The notes under the pieces are model-generated. The model saw nothing but the letters and a program-made list of their open reading frames with translations, had not been told where the DNA came from and searched no databases. A stretch of DNA of 64,000 nucleotides, taken from assembly GCA_963843255.1 (NCBI GenBank), contig CAWJJQ010000012.1:124001-188000 (forward strand). Direction: 5' to 3'. The stretch is from Bog-159 sp963843255. Lineage in GTDB: Bacteria > Acidobacteriota > Terriglobia > Bryobacterales > Bryobacteraceae. Positions 32,777 through 42,303 of this stretch are shown piece after piece (the first letter of the stretch is position 1; each line of letters opens with the position of its first letter). The position numbers were made by a program, and so were the translations under genes.

Positions 32777-34174
32777 ATGCCGAAACCGACTTATTCCTCC
32801 GTGACGCTGGACGTGGATGCCGAGGCGCGCCCCCTTCCGGTAGAGCCGCAATCGGATACGCCCTTTCGCATCCTGCTGCTCGGGGATTTCAGCGGCCGGG
32901 CGCAACGCGGCGAGCCTTCGCCGTCCCGGTTGCGGCCGCTATTGATCGATCGCGACAATTTCGACGGGGTGCTATTTCGCATCCGTCCCAGCCTGGAACT
33001 GGGACCGCAGGGGCACAGCATCGTGTTCCGGTTTCGCGAGTTGGAGGACTTCCACCCGGATCGCATGTTCGAGCAGCACCCCGCGTTTGAAAAGTTGCGT
33101 GCCGAACGGCGTTCGCCCGGCTCCGCTGTTCGCGCCGTGCAGGCTCCGCCTCCACCGCCGCCGCCCGACATACCTTCGCTGACCGGCGGCAGCTTTCTGG
33201 ACGACGTGCTGGACGCCACCGAAACGCAGTCCGCCGACCCGCGCCGTGCGCCCGATCCGTTGCGCGATTTTATCGAGCGCGCCGTCGCGCCGCACCTCGA
33301 GCCGCGCCCCGATCCGCGGGAACAAGAACGCATTGCCGAGACGGACACGGCGGTTGCCAGGTTCATGCGGGCGCTTCTGCACCATCGCGACTTCCAAGCG
33401 CTGGAAGCCGGCTGGCGCGCGGCCGACTGGCTGGTGCGGGCCCTCGATACCGGCCCACAACTAAAAGTCTATTTGCTGGATATTTCGAAGGCCGATCTGC
33501 CCGCCTGCCTGCCTGAGTTGCGGCGCGTGCTGGTGGATCAAGCGGTGGCCATTCCCGGCGCGGAACCTTGGTCGCTGGTAGCCGGCAATTTCGTCTTCCA
33601 GCGGACCGAGGCCGACATCCGGCTGCTTGGCGAATTGGGCAGGATCATGCAAGCTGCCGGGGCACCCTTTCTGGCGGAAGCTGATCCGGCCGACCCGGAT
33701 TCCGAAGTCGCGCGCCAGCTCTGGTATTCGCTGCGCACTTCTCCCGAGGCAGCTTCGATCGGCCTGGCACTCCCTCGTTTTCTGCTTCGCTTGCCGTACG
33801 GTGCCGGCACCAGCCCGATCGAGAGCTTTGCGTTTGAAGAGATGCCCGCGCACGCGCATGGCGACTACCTGTGGGGCAATCCGGCGTTCGCCTGTGCCCG
33901 GCTGTTGGGCGACGCTTTCGCGAGCGAGGGATGGGATATGCGGCCGGAGGCCCACCGGGAAATACAAGGGCTGCCGCTGCACGTTTACGAGGACGATGAC
34001 GGGAAACAGCTCAAGCCCTGTGCCGAGGTGCTGCTGACCGAGAGCGACGCCAACCGGATTATGGACGAGGGTTTCATGCCGCTGGCGTCCATGAAGAATC
34101 AGGACGCCGCCCTGCTGGTCCGGTTTCAATCCATCGCGGAGCCGCTTAAGGCGCTAGCTGGCCGCTGGGTCTAG
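32777..34174 (+). CDS. TssB-TssC fusion protein lacking the TssC C-terminal half
   Basis: Starting at ATG 32777, 5 bp after tssM, this 465-aa protein begins with a TssB-like domain (FRILLLGDFSG, then LIDRDNFDGVLFRIRPSLEL and LEDFHPDRMFEQHP, residues 18-100). A Pro-rich linker (about 117-135) follows, then a TssC-like part: FMRALLHHRDFQALEAGWRA, YLLDISKADL, LGELGRIMQAAGAPFLAEAD, LPRFLLRLPYGAGTSPIESF and a terminal FMPLASMKNQDAALLVRFQS. TssC continues about 140 residues beyond that point; this protein stops. It therefore lacks the C-terminal half needed for a normal sheath ring. A cap, initiator or connector role is inferred. Confidence 0.88.
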   Translation: MPKPTYSSVTLDVDAEARPLPVEPQSDTPFRILLLGDFSGRAQRGEPSPSRLRPLLIDRDNFDGVLFRIRPSLELGPQGHSIVFRFRELEDFHPDRMFEQHPAFEKLRAERRSPGSAVRAVQAPPPPPPPDIPSLTGGSFLDDVLDATETQSADPRRAPDPLRDFIERAVAPHLEPRPDPREQERIAETDTAVARFMRALLHHRDFQALEAGWRAADWLVRALDTGPQLKVYLLDISKADLPACLPELRRVLVDQAVAIPGAEPWSLVAGNFVFQRTEADIRLLGELGRIMQAAGAPFLAEADPADPDSEVARQLWYSLRTSPEAASIGLALPRFLLRLPYGAGTSPIESFAFEEMPAHAHGDYLWGNPAFACARLLGDAFASEGWDMRPEAHREIQGLPLHVYEDDDGKQLKPCAEVLLTESDANRIMDEGFMPLASMKNQDAALLVRFQSIAEPLKALAGRWV

Positions 34175-34245
34175 TACCGCGCTGGTTCCTTCAGGCGCCA
34201 CGCGCCACAGACTCTGTTAAGCTTGTCCCACGAAGGAGACCGCCT

Positions 34246-35726
34246 ATGCGGATTCTGTCCGGATGCTTCGTTTCAGCGTTACTGATCTTTATCCTGCCCG
34301 CGATCGCACGGACGCAACAAATCGCGATCGCCCAGTACCCGATACCCACCGCTAATTCGAGTCCGCATAGCATCACAGCGGGGCCTGACGGCGCCCTGTG
34401 GTTTACGGAATCAAACACCAACAAGATTGGGCGCATCACCACCGCCGGGGTATTCACCAACGAGTACGCCTTGCCCAATCCTGATAGCCTACCTAACGGG
34501 ATCACGGCGGGGCCGGACGGCGCGCTGTGGTTTACGGAGCCGGGGAGAGGCGGGATTGGGCGCATTACCACTGCCGGAGTCGTTACCGAGTACTCTGCTC
34601 GCGACTATGCCTACCAGATTACGGCGGGTCCGGATGGCGCGCTTTGGTTTACAGGCGCCAGCTCAATCGGCCGCATCAGCACCGCCGGGGTGGTTAACAT
34701 CTACCCCGTACTCGGCGCAGGATTCGGAATCGCAGCGGGGCCGGATGGCACCCTCTGATTCACGCAGAAGGACGGAGTCATCGGGCGGCTCACCACCGGG
34801 GGAGTCCTCGACTACCAGGTGACCACCGCGAGCAACCCGGCGCTCGTTGGGATCACGGCTGGTCCTGATCGCGCGCTGTGGTTTACGGAGTGGGACGGTC
34901 TCAGCGTCGGGCGCATCACCACTGCCGGAGCCGTTACCGAGTACCCCCTCCCCTTGGCTGCCGCTTCGCCTTACCAAATCACGGCCGCCGCGGATGGTGC
35001 GCTGTGGTTTACCGACGCCAACGGTATCGGGAGGATGACTACCTCTGGCGCGGTCACTCAGTACGACATTGCTACGACCAATGGTGTCACCACAGGTCAC
35101 GGCCCCGGGCCCATCACCGTGGGACCGGATGGCGAATTGTGGTCTGCCGATAATGACAGCATCCTGGAGGCTTTTTTCGTCACGGCGAACTTGAGCGTCA
35201 GCCCGGACACAGGCTTCTCCAGGACCGATCACACTTTCACGGGAAGCGGCTTCGCTCCCAACGAGACCGTCAACATCTATCTGCGCGGAGTCGGCTCGGG
35301 CGTGCTGGCCACCGCCACGGCGGATACGACCGGTTCGTTCACCGTGCCGGCCCGCCAGCCGGAGGGGGATTCGGCCCGCGAGTCTACGTGGGCGTTGGCG
35401 AGACCAGCCACAAGCTGGGAGCGGCCAACCTCACGGTCACGCCGAATCTGGTCCTGAACCCGGCTTCGGGCCTGCCCGGCAGCACCGTAATCGCTGAAGG
35501 ATACGGCTTCCCGCCATTTACGCAAGTCAAGGTCTTCTGGGGCGCGAGCACTCTCTTAGGCACCGTGACCTCCGACGTCAATGGCACCTTTGCCGGAAGC
35601 GCGAACCTGACGTTCACCGTTCCAACCGGAGCGCCTACCGGCCCAAGCCAAGTGCAGGGGGCTTGGGATTGTGTAAGTCGCACCAGTTGTCTCTACTCCG
35701 GCTACGGCACCTTCACCGTTGAGTGA
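34246..35726 (+). pseudogene. Seven-blade Vgb/NHL-like secreted beta-propeller, disrupted
   Basis: A signal peptide (MRILSGCFVSALLIFILPA) is followed by seven repeats of the type GITAGPDGALWFTE, as in the virginiamycin B lyase-like propeller family, and then two Ig-like beta modules (LSVSPDTGFSRTDHTFTGSG; LVLNPASGLPGSTVIAEGYG). An AAGGAG site precedes the ATG. Two lesions break it. In blade 4 the conserved Trp codon is TGA (34756-34758). Near 35364-35368 a run of five Gs shifts the frame; six Gs would restore PEGGFGPRVYVG. Apart from these the reading is intact, so inactivation is recent or partly a sequencing error. Confidence 0.85.
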
Positions 35727-35780
35727 CAAGTGCCCCCGCAGGCTCGGTTACGTATTATAGCCCTGGAAAAGCATGCTTAA

Positions 35781-35820
35781 TGGGGCAGGCCCCTGGCCTG
35801 CGCGGGGCTCTCAGCCCCGC
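35781..35820 (-). repeat. Dispersed double-hairpin element, copy A
   Basis: On the minus strand this 40-bp unit folds as a 7-bp stem with loop TGAGA followed directly by a 7-bp stem with a 3-nt loop. It matches the copy at 51603-51642 at 34 of 40 positions, and the differences keep both stems paired. It lies between two convergent genes, where it could also end transcription. A further small hairpin (GGACC-CTT-GGTCC) sits just to its right, at about 35827-35839. Confidence 0.75.
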
Positions 35821-35868
35821 CCCGGCGGACCCTTGGTCCGGCTCCGTTCGCAGTCGGCCAAAGACCGC

Positions 35869-36729
35869 CTACGGCGCCGGCTCCACATGCACCAGAACAT
35901 CCGCCACCCACGGCAGCGTTTCCTTAATAACGATGCGCACCTGCGTGGCAATCTCGTGCGATCGCCGCACCGTAATCTCGGGGTCCACCTCCAGGTGCAG
36001 GTCCACGTGGTATTGCAGGCCCGTCTTGCGCGCAAAACACTTCTCCACCCCTTGCACGCCGGGAACCGTCTGCGCCGCTGCCCGGATTTTGGCGATCGTC
36101 TGCCTGTCGGGCATCGTATCGATGAGCTGTAACGAAGTGTCGCGCGCCACCCGTATGCCCGTGAACACCACGATCAGCCCCACCGCGAAGGCCCCCCAAT
36201 GGTCCGCGTGCGCGAACGTGTGCGGCGACAGTAGGGTCAGCGACACCGCCACTAGAGCGGCCAGTGCCGAGACGATGTCCACACCGTCGTTGTAGGAGTC
36301 CGCCACCAGCGCCGCGCTGCGGATCTTCTTGCCGAAATAGAATTTCGTGCCCGATAACATACTCTTCACCACCGCCGAACCGATCAGCGGCCAGATCACG
36401 TAAGAATTCGGCAGCGGGTCCTGAATGCGAATGTGCAGCAGCGCGTTGGCGGAAATTCCGATCCCCGTGAATCCCAACAGAAACCCGACAAAGAGGCCGG
36501 TCAGCGTTTCCACCCGGCCGTGCCCGTAAGGGTGTTCCGGGTCGGCCGGCTTGGCCGCCAGCGTCAACCCCAGCAGCACGATCCCCGACGCAAAAACGTC
36601 GCCCCCAGACTCCAGACCATCCGCTACCACCGCCGTCGAATGGCCCATCAGCCCGGCCGTAATCTTGATCGCCGCCAGCGCGCCGCTGACGATCATTCCG
36701 GCGAGCGCTACGCGTTGGCCGATCTGCAT
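35869..36729 (-). CDS. Cation diffusion facilitator (CDF) metal efflux transporter
   Basis: A 286-aa CDF protein that exchanges divalent metal for protons at the inner membrane. The start is ATG 36729 (MQIGQRVALAGM), where the first membrane helix begins; a longer reading to 36858 adds only hydrophilic sequence. About six helices span residues 5-195. Helix 2 carries ADGLESGGD (Asp37, Asp44) and helix 5 carries ADSYNDGVD, the metal-site positions. The C-terminal cytoplasmic ferredoxin-like domain has VPGVQGVEKCFARKTG and YHVDLHLEVDPEITV. The DG..S..D pattern resembles Mn/Fe-type members, but the metal cannot be fixed from sequence. Confidence 0.92.
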   Translation of the reverse strand: MQIGQRVALAGMIVSGALAAIKITAGLMGHSTAVVADGLESGGDVFASGIVLLGLTLAAKPADPEHPYGHGRVETLTGLFVGFLLGFTGIGISANALLHIRIQDPLPNSYVIWPLIGSAVVKSMLSGTKFYFGKKIRSAALVADSYNDGVDIVSALAALVAVSLTLLSPHTFAHADHWGAFAVGLIVVFTGIRVARDTSLQLIDTMPDRQTIAKIRAAAQTVPGVQGVEKCFARKTGLQYHVDLHLEVDPEITVRRSHEIATQVRIVIKETLPWVADVLVHVEPAP

Positions 36730-36927
36730 GCTGCTTCCAGTGTATGAGAAGCGCAACGGGCCGCGTGTCAAGGCGCCGCTCGCACGCGGCTCGAAACACC
36801 GAGCCGCGCGCGTGAGCCAGCGGTCTTGCGCATTTTGCCGCGGTAGCTCCACTTTCACTACATAGGAAAGGAGACCCGTACCTAAAATGCCGGCGGCACT
36901 ATCGCCGTCAATTAGTAAAATGCGGTG

Positions 36928-37339
36928 ATGTCACATAGTGGCCCAATGCTAACGCAGGCGTTGCGGAACCAATTGGACTCAATCGAGCCCAGTGTGTTCC
37001 CTTCGGGTGCCCATCTCTATCCATGTTCAGCGCGCCTGACTAATGGAACCGTTCGTGAAAGCGTATATTTTGTGGCCGCCTGAAAGCTTTCGGCCGCTTT
37101 TTCGAGGGTCGCCACCCGGTTCCGTACCGGCCTGTCCTGGATTCAAGCGGTCAGGTCGCAAACATCGCGAAGCCAGTCGTCTCCCGCCACGATTTGCCAA
37201 TCGAATCTATCTTGCCGGCGAGCACTGGGTTTCTATAGCTTTACGCTCTGTTTCCTGTTTCCCGGTGGACCATGAAGCATTCGTGTTTCCTGCAGTACCC
37301 CCGCGGCCGGCGGCCTCCGATGTGCGTGACGTCAATTGA
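36928..37339 (+). pseudogene. Frameshifted coding remnant, family not recognised
   Basis: The stretch 36730-37592 has no intact gene. From ATG 36928 a frame reads 51 codons with coding-like sequence (LRNQLDSIEPSVFPSGAHLY), to a TGA at 37081. Protein-like sequence then continues in another frame (ANRIYLAGEHW, ending VRDVN at 37339), and a third frame gives GFYSFTLCF for the overlapping part. This is the pattern of an old gene with several small indels. I cannot name the family. The rest of the interval (36730-36927 and 37340-37592) shows nothing recognisable. Confidence 0.4.
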
Positions 37340-37592
37340 ATCTGCGTGGACGCGCCACACCCGTGCCGCGACTATTGGTGCGTAAAATCCCGATCATAAC
37401 CGTCTGACCAACCAGCGCCCATGAAGCGTCCTATCCCCGATGTCCACGTTTCGAGACTTTCTCAATGCCCCAAAGGAGCGACCACCACAGAACCCACACG
37501 CGCGCCCGCGCGGAAACAGGTCCCCTCAAGCCCCGCGGTTGCTCGAACCGCACCTGCTGAGTCGGGCTAAGATAGCGAACGGCGAGGTGATC

Positions 37593-38105
37593 ATGAATCG
37601 CAGGGACGCTATCCGTATGTTCGTCTTGTGCGCCATTGCGGACGACTACGAAAACCTCGAAACAATCACCAGAAACGTGGAGGAGCTGGGCGTACAATGC
37701 GGTTTGACGGCCGGCCCCGCAGAGATCACCGACGCCCTCGCCAGTCTAATTGAGGGTCGACTCGCCAAGGCATATCATCTGTCGCCGCGAAACACCTTCG
37801 AAGAAATTGGCGGCATGCCTGGGCCCAATGGCCTTGGGGACTGGCAACACAGCTTCATGGCCACCGGGAACGGCAGAGGGATCCTCCTGGCCGACCCCGT
37901 ACTCGATGATGAGGGGCTGCTTCGAAACGATTGGCTGAAACGCCAGGTACAGGCCGCGTCATCCAGGGGTGGAGGATCAATGGATAAAGAGGTCCAAAAC
38001 TTTAATGCCGCGGCCGCCGAGCTGCAACGGACTGAGTTTCGGAATCCGAGGACACCGGGTGAGTGGCAGAGGATGCGTAAAGACCCTCCGAAACGGGATG
38101 ATTGA
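37593..38105 (+). CDS. Unknown 170-aa protein, possible winged-helix N-terminus
   Basis: The start is ATG 37593 with GAGGTG just upstream; the open frame extends upstream another 153 bp but that part is low-complexity and shifted in composition. The N-terminal 70 residues (DAIRMFVLCAIADDYENLET, then EITDALASLIEGRLAKAYHL) have the helix spacing of a winged-helix domain that tests a condition per repeat. The C-terminal part is polar, with no membrane segment. No family was recognised. It overlaps the following frameshifted gene by 8 bp. Confidence 0.6.
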   Translation: MNRRDAIRMFVLCAIADDYENLETITRNVEELGVQCGLTAGPAEITDALASLIEGRLAKAYHLSPRNTFEEIGGMPGPNGLGDWQHSFMATGNGRGILLADPVLDDEGLLRNDWLKRQVQAASSRGGGSMDKEVQNFNAAAAELQRTEFRNPRTPGEWQRMRKDPPKRDD

Positions 38106-38749
38106 CACGGACACATACCTGATTGGCACCGAAGCCACCGCGACGCCAGATCCGCCACCGCCGGAGCTGCCCCGGACACCGCCGCAGGAGCCACCGCCAC
38201 CGCCGCCACCGCCGCTGGCCGCACCTTCTTTTTTTTGAACTAGAGGAGGTCGACGCGTGCGCCGAACCTCACGGTGTCGGCGTCACCGCCGTGACAGGCA
38301 TGTTCACGCTCGAAGTGACGTACCAACTGCTCCTGAATAACCAGCAACTCCTCGGAAGCGGCACGCTGAACGGTGTGGGCGCATCCGTGTTCGAATCTGT
38401 AACCGTTACCAGCGGACAGCCGATCGGTGGCAACGGACAATGGTGTCCGGCTGGCAGTACCTTCTGCGCCAAACCCGGGACCATGAATCCTTACGGTCAG
38501 TTCACGGACGATCTCGCCGCAAACCCCTTTGGGCCGAGCACGGCAAACCAGGTCTTTTCGTTATACGAGGCGGGCGGGGTATACACATTACCGGTGATCA
38601 ACTTTCCCGGCTCGCCGACGGTTTTGCGAAATACGTATTCCAAGACTGGTGTCTCGGTCGCCAGCGGAGCCGTCGTCGGTAACTCGAGTACGCGGCTCTG
38701 CCCCCCGAGACCCGGCATTTCCAAGCACCCGATCTACCATCGTTGGTAA
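38098..38749 (+). pseudogene. Frameshifted gene at a T8 run: Pro-rich N-part plus secreted-type domain
   Basis: Frame 1 reads MIDTDTYLIGTEATATPD, then a proline run, and ends at a TGA directly after eight Ts (38229-38236). Removing one T joins it to a long open frame that continues FFELEEVDACAEPHGVGV and then a beta-rich region (FTLEVTYQLLLNNQQLLGSG, later GQWCPAGSTFCAKPGTMNPY) to 38749. The combined product would be about 216 aa. A homopolymer slip, either real, programmed, or a sequencing artefact, is the simplest reading. As it stands only a 46-aa peptide is made from the first start. No family recognised. Confidence 0.5.
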
Positions 38750-38752
38750 GCC

Positions 38753-39457
38753 ATGTCTCACATCTGCCGTTTCCACAGCTGCGCGATCTTGTGCATCCTA
38801 CTACCAACAGCGGAAGCTGAACCACAACAGTGGTTCCCAGAGCTGCGTGGTAGCCACGTGAGGCTCACCGCCGAGTGGCAGAACTCCCCGATCGTCGCTG
38901 TAGGCGAAGTTGTCAACGTGCGCCGCTACGGAACGAAGACATACAGTGGGCTTTCGTACCCGGCTCCCCCGGGTGCGCATGAGGTGTATTGGTGCGTGGG
39001 CGACTTTCGTGCTACGGCGGTTGTAAAGGGTAGCCTGGATGCGGCGCCTCAAAGCTATTTGTTCACTTCGGACCCGGACTGCCGGGAGATATACGGCAGC
39101 GTTCGGGGCAAGAACCCGAAGACCCGGGTGTGGTTCTTGCGCATTGAGCGTGGATTTCTGCGGCCTGTCTACGACTATGGGACGTACAGGTATTTCGCCC
39201 TTCTCGGAAGGTGGGACGAGGATCCCCGCCTGCGGCCGCGACAGCGCCTGGGTGCGCTCCTTTTGACGCCGCGCGCCAACACCACAACGCTCAAGGACTA
39301 TGCGGTCTATCTCTGGGATGTCGGAGACATCGCCTGCGACTTGCTGGGGAAGGCGGAGTGCGTGATACGGATAAGGCGGCTCGAGAAACTCGGCAACCCT
39401 GCGCTGCAACAAATGGCGTACACCTACCTTCAGGACCAGCTCCACGTGGGGTGCTGA
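38753..39457 (+). CDS. Unknown secreted 234-aa protein
   Basis: An N-terminal signal peptide (ICRFHSCAILCILLPTAEAE) is followed by a compact globular protein with SPIVAVGEVVNVRRYG, a VYWCVGDFRATAVVKGSL segment and RVWFLRIERGFLRPVYDYGT. The end is helical and Cys-containing (DIACDLLGKAECVIRIRRLE). The pattern 'influence on a cost or flux by VKG...' hints at a small beta-barrel, but no family is recognised. It follows the frameshifted gene by 3 bp, so they may once have formed an operon. Confidence 0.65.
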   Translation: MSHICRFHSCAILCILLPTAEAEPQQWFPELRGSHVRLTAEWQNSPIVAVGEVVNVRRYGTKTYSGLSYPAPPGAHEVYWCVGDFRATAVVKGSLDAAPQSYLFTSDPDCREIYGSVRGKNPKTRVWFLRIERGFLRPVYDYGTYRYFALLGRWDEDPRLRPRQRLGALLLTPRANTTTLKDYAVYLWDVGDIACDLLGKAECVIRIRRLEKLGNPALQQMAYTYLQDQLHVGC

Positions 39458-39469
39458 CGAGACGTTCGC

Positions 39470-39753
39470 CGCGCTCCTACGGCGGCATTGGAAATTTGAC
39501 CGGCATGGGGCCCTCGCCGCCCTACATGAGTGTGGATTGGCAAACGAATCGGATTTTCCTCACCGGCATAGTTTACGGTGGCTATCTTCCGGGTCGGTAG
39601 GGTCACCTACGGCTACCACAACCATGGCGCGCTTACGACCATCTCCCACTCGCTTACCGCAATACCTCGGGCACCCTCTACCTCTACGGGGCCGTCGGAC
39701 AATTAGTCGCGCGAGCCGGCGTGCTCTTTTCCCATCAAATCCTGGCGGGTTGA
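39470..39753 (+). pseudogene. Coding remnant, frameshifted
   Basis: One frame gives GGIGNLTGMGPSPPYMSVDW and then RIFLTGIVYGGYLPG before a stop at 39600. A second frame gives VTYGYHNHGALTTISH, and a third YRNTSGTLYLYGAVGQLVAR to a stop at 39753. All three read like consecutive pieces of one protein. The family is not recognised, though a pilus- or surface-type protein end would fit. Confidence 0.4.
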
Positions 39754-40283
39754 CACTCCGGCCCAAGCCCCGTTCCCCTGAGAACAAACGCCCGGCCCCC
39801 GAGAACCACCGAAAACGCCGCCGCCGTCGTGCTACCGTGATCTCGGCCGAAGCAAGCCAAATTCGGCGCCATAACCTCGCCCGACCCGCAAAGATTAAAA
39901 TTACGGACCAAAGCCACGCATGAGGGTATCCACCGCGCAAATGAGGGTATCAAGGAAGACTCTGGAATCGCCGCGTCAGCGCGCCACATCCCCCGCTTCC
40001 TCATTTATCCCAATTGGCTTCGACCGTCCGTAGGTTCGTTCGGTAACTCCACCTTTACCCCCGCGACACAGGATGGGTGTCGTCCTTCTCGCCTGTCAGT
40101 CACAACCCGGCCCCAACCTCCAACCCAACCAACAATCCTAGCCTCATCAATAACTAGGCGAGAAACCCCCGCTCCCAAAAGCCCGTCCCGGCCAAACCCG
40201 CGTGCTAGCGTGAAATTGGAAAAACATCACGGCAACCGAACCACAAATCGCCGTCGGCGCAACGCCCGGAAATCCAACGGACC
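39754..40283. other. Gene-free stretch, C-rich, no feature seen
   Basis: About 530 bp with frequent short C- and A-rich runs and no coding frame that resembles a protein, no hairpin of note and no repeat. The base pattern differs from the GC-periodic coding sequence on either side. It fits decayed or intergenic DNA. Confidence 0.5.
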
Positions 40284-40667
40284 CTAACGCGCGGCTACTA
40301 TGGGGATGCCGTCATTGCGGCTTCGTAGGAAGATCGAGCAGCCCGGCACCGAACCGCACGGCTGCAATCGTGCAATCGCCGGTGCGCCGGACCACCCGGC
40401 CGCCAGTCCACAGAATACGCGCGCCGGCGAAGCTCCCGGTGCGAGGCGAATGCCAATCTCAAACGTGCGCTGTGAAACCGGGTGTGCGATTACCGCGTAT
40501 ATGCCCGCCAGCGAAAGGATGAGAGCGGCGGCTGCGAATGTGTACAAAGTCGAGAATCGCCGCGGCGCCAGGCGACTCGGTAATGAGCTGCATCGTGGGC
40601 TTCACATCGAAGACGAAAGCGTCCTTGTCGATGTCCTCAATGATCTTTGCGGAATCAGCTTGAAGGA
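40284..40667 (-). pseudogene. 3' remnant of an ADOP/MacB-type FtsX permease
   Basis: Reading the minus strand from about 40667 gives ADSAKIIEDIDKDAFVFDVK and TMQLITES, the periplasmic end of the last MacB/FtsX unit in ADOP permeases (compare DKNQPIADLQSLDQIKS in the complete gene at 47038-49455). A frameshift follows, then another frame continues LSLAGIYAVIAHPVSQRTFE and IGIRLAPGAS, the following membrane helix and cytoplasmic loop, before sequence decays. It is a truncated duplicate. Confidence 0.7.
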
Positions 40668-40810
40668 CTTGTTAAGTTACTTCTCGGCCGGCGGTCCAAG
40701 ATAGTCCTCATAGTCCCATTCCCGCGCGCCAATAAGCCCTATTTTGGGATCAAACATCACCATTTTATGTTAGCCTGTAAAACTAAGGTGCCGCATTGCG
40801 CGGAGCTTCT

Positions 40811-42277
40811 ATGGCACGAAACGTTCGGATACAAGGCAAGCGGGCCTGGGCTGTTTTGGCGTTGTGCGTATGGACAACGGTTACTCTGCAGGCGCAGACT
40901 TTCTCGGTCCTGTATGACTTCTGCGCGCAGGTCGGATGCACCGACGGCAGGCATCCGTCTCCTGCACTGATCCAGGGCCTTGACGGGAACTTGTACGGAG
41001 GTGGTTATGCGGGCGGCCTCTATCAGGCGGGTACCATCTTCAAGCTCACTCCAACCGGCCAAATGACCTCGCTGTACAATTTCTGCTCCCAGGCCGGATG
41101 CGCGGATGGCGCTTCTCCATACGGTTCCTTTCTCCTGGGCATCGATGGAAATATCTATGGGGCCACCTGGTTCGGTGGGACCGCGGGCTACGGCACATTG
41201 TTCAAGATGACTCCGGGCGGCCAGTTTACGACCGTGCACACTTTCTGCCTCCAGGCCGGATGTCCGGACGGAGAATATCCTTGGGGCAGCCTCGTCCAGG
41301 ATACCTTGGGCAACATTTATGGAACAGCCTCCGCCGGCGGGGCGCACGGCTCAGACGGTACAGTCTTCCGGCTCCCCACCACCGGCGCTCTGACTTCGAT
41401 CTATCGCTTCTGTACTCTGCCTCAGTGCACGGATGGCCGCTTTCCTAATGAGAACCTGATCCTGAAACCAGGGGGTATCCTTTACGGAACAACCCGGTCG
41501 GGAGGAGCTTATGGGAGCGGCACAGTTTTCAGCATAACCGCGCGCGGAAGCCTGACTACTCTGTATAACTTCTGCGCCCAGAGCGGGTGCCCCGACGGGG
41601 CCATCCCTATCTCTCTCGTGCTGGCTACCGATGGCAATTTCTACGGGATCACCTCGCAGGGAGGAGCCGCGAACGTCGGCACCTTTTTCAAAATGTCTCC
41701 CACCGGCCAGTTGGTCACGCTTTACAACTTCTGCTCGCAGCCAGGCTGCGCCGACGGTTCGGGTCCCTGGTGGCTGATACAAGGTACCGATGGGAATTTC
41801 TACGGGATCGCAGAGCGTGCCAACGGCGCGGACACCGGCACCCTCTTCGAGATGACTCCTAGCGGCTCCCTTACCGTGCTGCATACATTCTGCAGCGGTG
41901 GCGGCGCCTGCACCGATGGCTGGTTGCCGTCGAATGGGGGACTGGTCCAGCACACGAATGGCACTTTTTATGGAACTGTCTCGAAGGGCGGAAATGTTAC
42001 CACCAACGGGACGGCTTTCAGCCTTTCAACGGGACTCGCCCCGTTCCTGATGTCGTTACCCGCTTCCGGCGCCGCCGGAGCCGCCGTGCAGATTCTGGGC
42101 ACCGGCCTCACCGGAACCACCAGCGTGAGTTTCAATGGGAAAGCCGCGGCGTTCAACGTCGTCTCGGATTCCGAAATCGCCGCCAGCGTGCCCCTCGGCG
42201 CGAAAACCGGACTCGTCACCGTGGTCACTCCGGGCGGCACGTTCTCGAGTAATGTTTCGTTCACGGTGGTGCCGTGA
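40811..42277 (+). CDS. GloVer-type seven-repeat secreted protein with C-terminal IPT/TIG domain (copy 1)
   Basis: The start is ATG 40811 with GGAG upstream. A signal peptide (AWAVLALCVWTTVTLQAQT) is followed by seven repeats of about 55-60 residues, each with a LYNFC..GC.DG start, a GTDGNFYG middle and an AGTIFKLTPTG end, as in the TIGR03803 'GloVer' family. The C-terminal 80 residues form an IPT/TIG-like Ig domain (ILGTGLTGTTSVSFNGKAAA). Seven repeats would close a seven-bladed propeller. A paired Cys-Gly-Cys pattern in each repeat suggests disulfides outside the cell. Function unknown. Confidence 0.85.
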   Translation: MARNVRIQGKRAWAVLALCVWTTVTLQAQTFSVLYDFCAQVGCTDGRHPSPALIQGLDGNLYGGGYAGGLYQAGTIFKLTPTGQMTSLYNFCSQAGCADGASPYGSFLLGIDGNIYGATWFGGTAGYGTLFKMTPGGQFTTVHTFCLQAGCPDGEYPWGSLVQDTLGNIYGTASAGGAHGSDGTVFRLPTTGALTSIYRFCTLPQCTDGRFPNENLILKPGGILYGTTRSGGAYGSGTVFSITARGSLTTLYNFCAQSGCPDGAIPISLVLATDGNFYGITSQGGAANVGTFFKMSPTGQLVTLYNFCSQPGCADGSGPWWLIQGTDGNFYGIAERANGADTGTLFEMTPSGSLTVLHTFCSGGGACTDGWLPSNGGLVQHTNGTFYGTVSKGGNVTTNGTAFSLSTGLAPFLMSLPASGAAGAAVQILGTGLTGTTSVSFNGKAAAFNVVSDSEIAASVPLGAKTGLVTVVTPGGTFSSNVSFTVVP

Positions 42278-42303
42278 TAGCCCGCGGGATCTGGAGGTTT
42301 GGG

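Noticed and set aside
34819..35457. Second half of the Vgb-like gene as an independent gene
   Set aside because: It continues the repeat phase of the upstream frame across one stop codon and has no ribosome site or signal peptide of its own.
38098..38238. 46-aa proline-rich peptide as a stand-alone small protein
   Set aside because: It ends exactly at a T8 run, and removal of one T joins it to a long open frame, so a broken gene is the better explanation.
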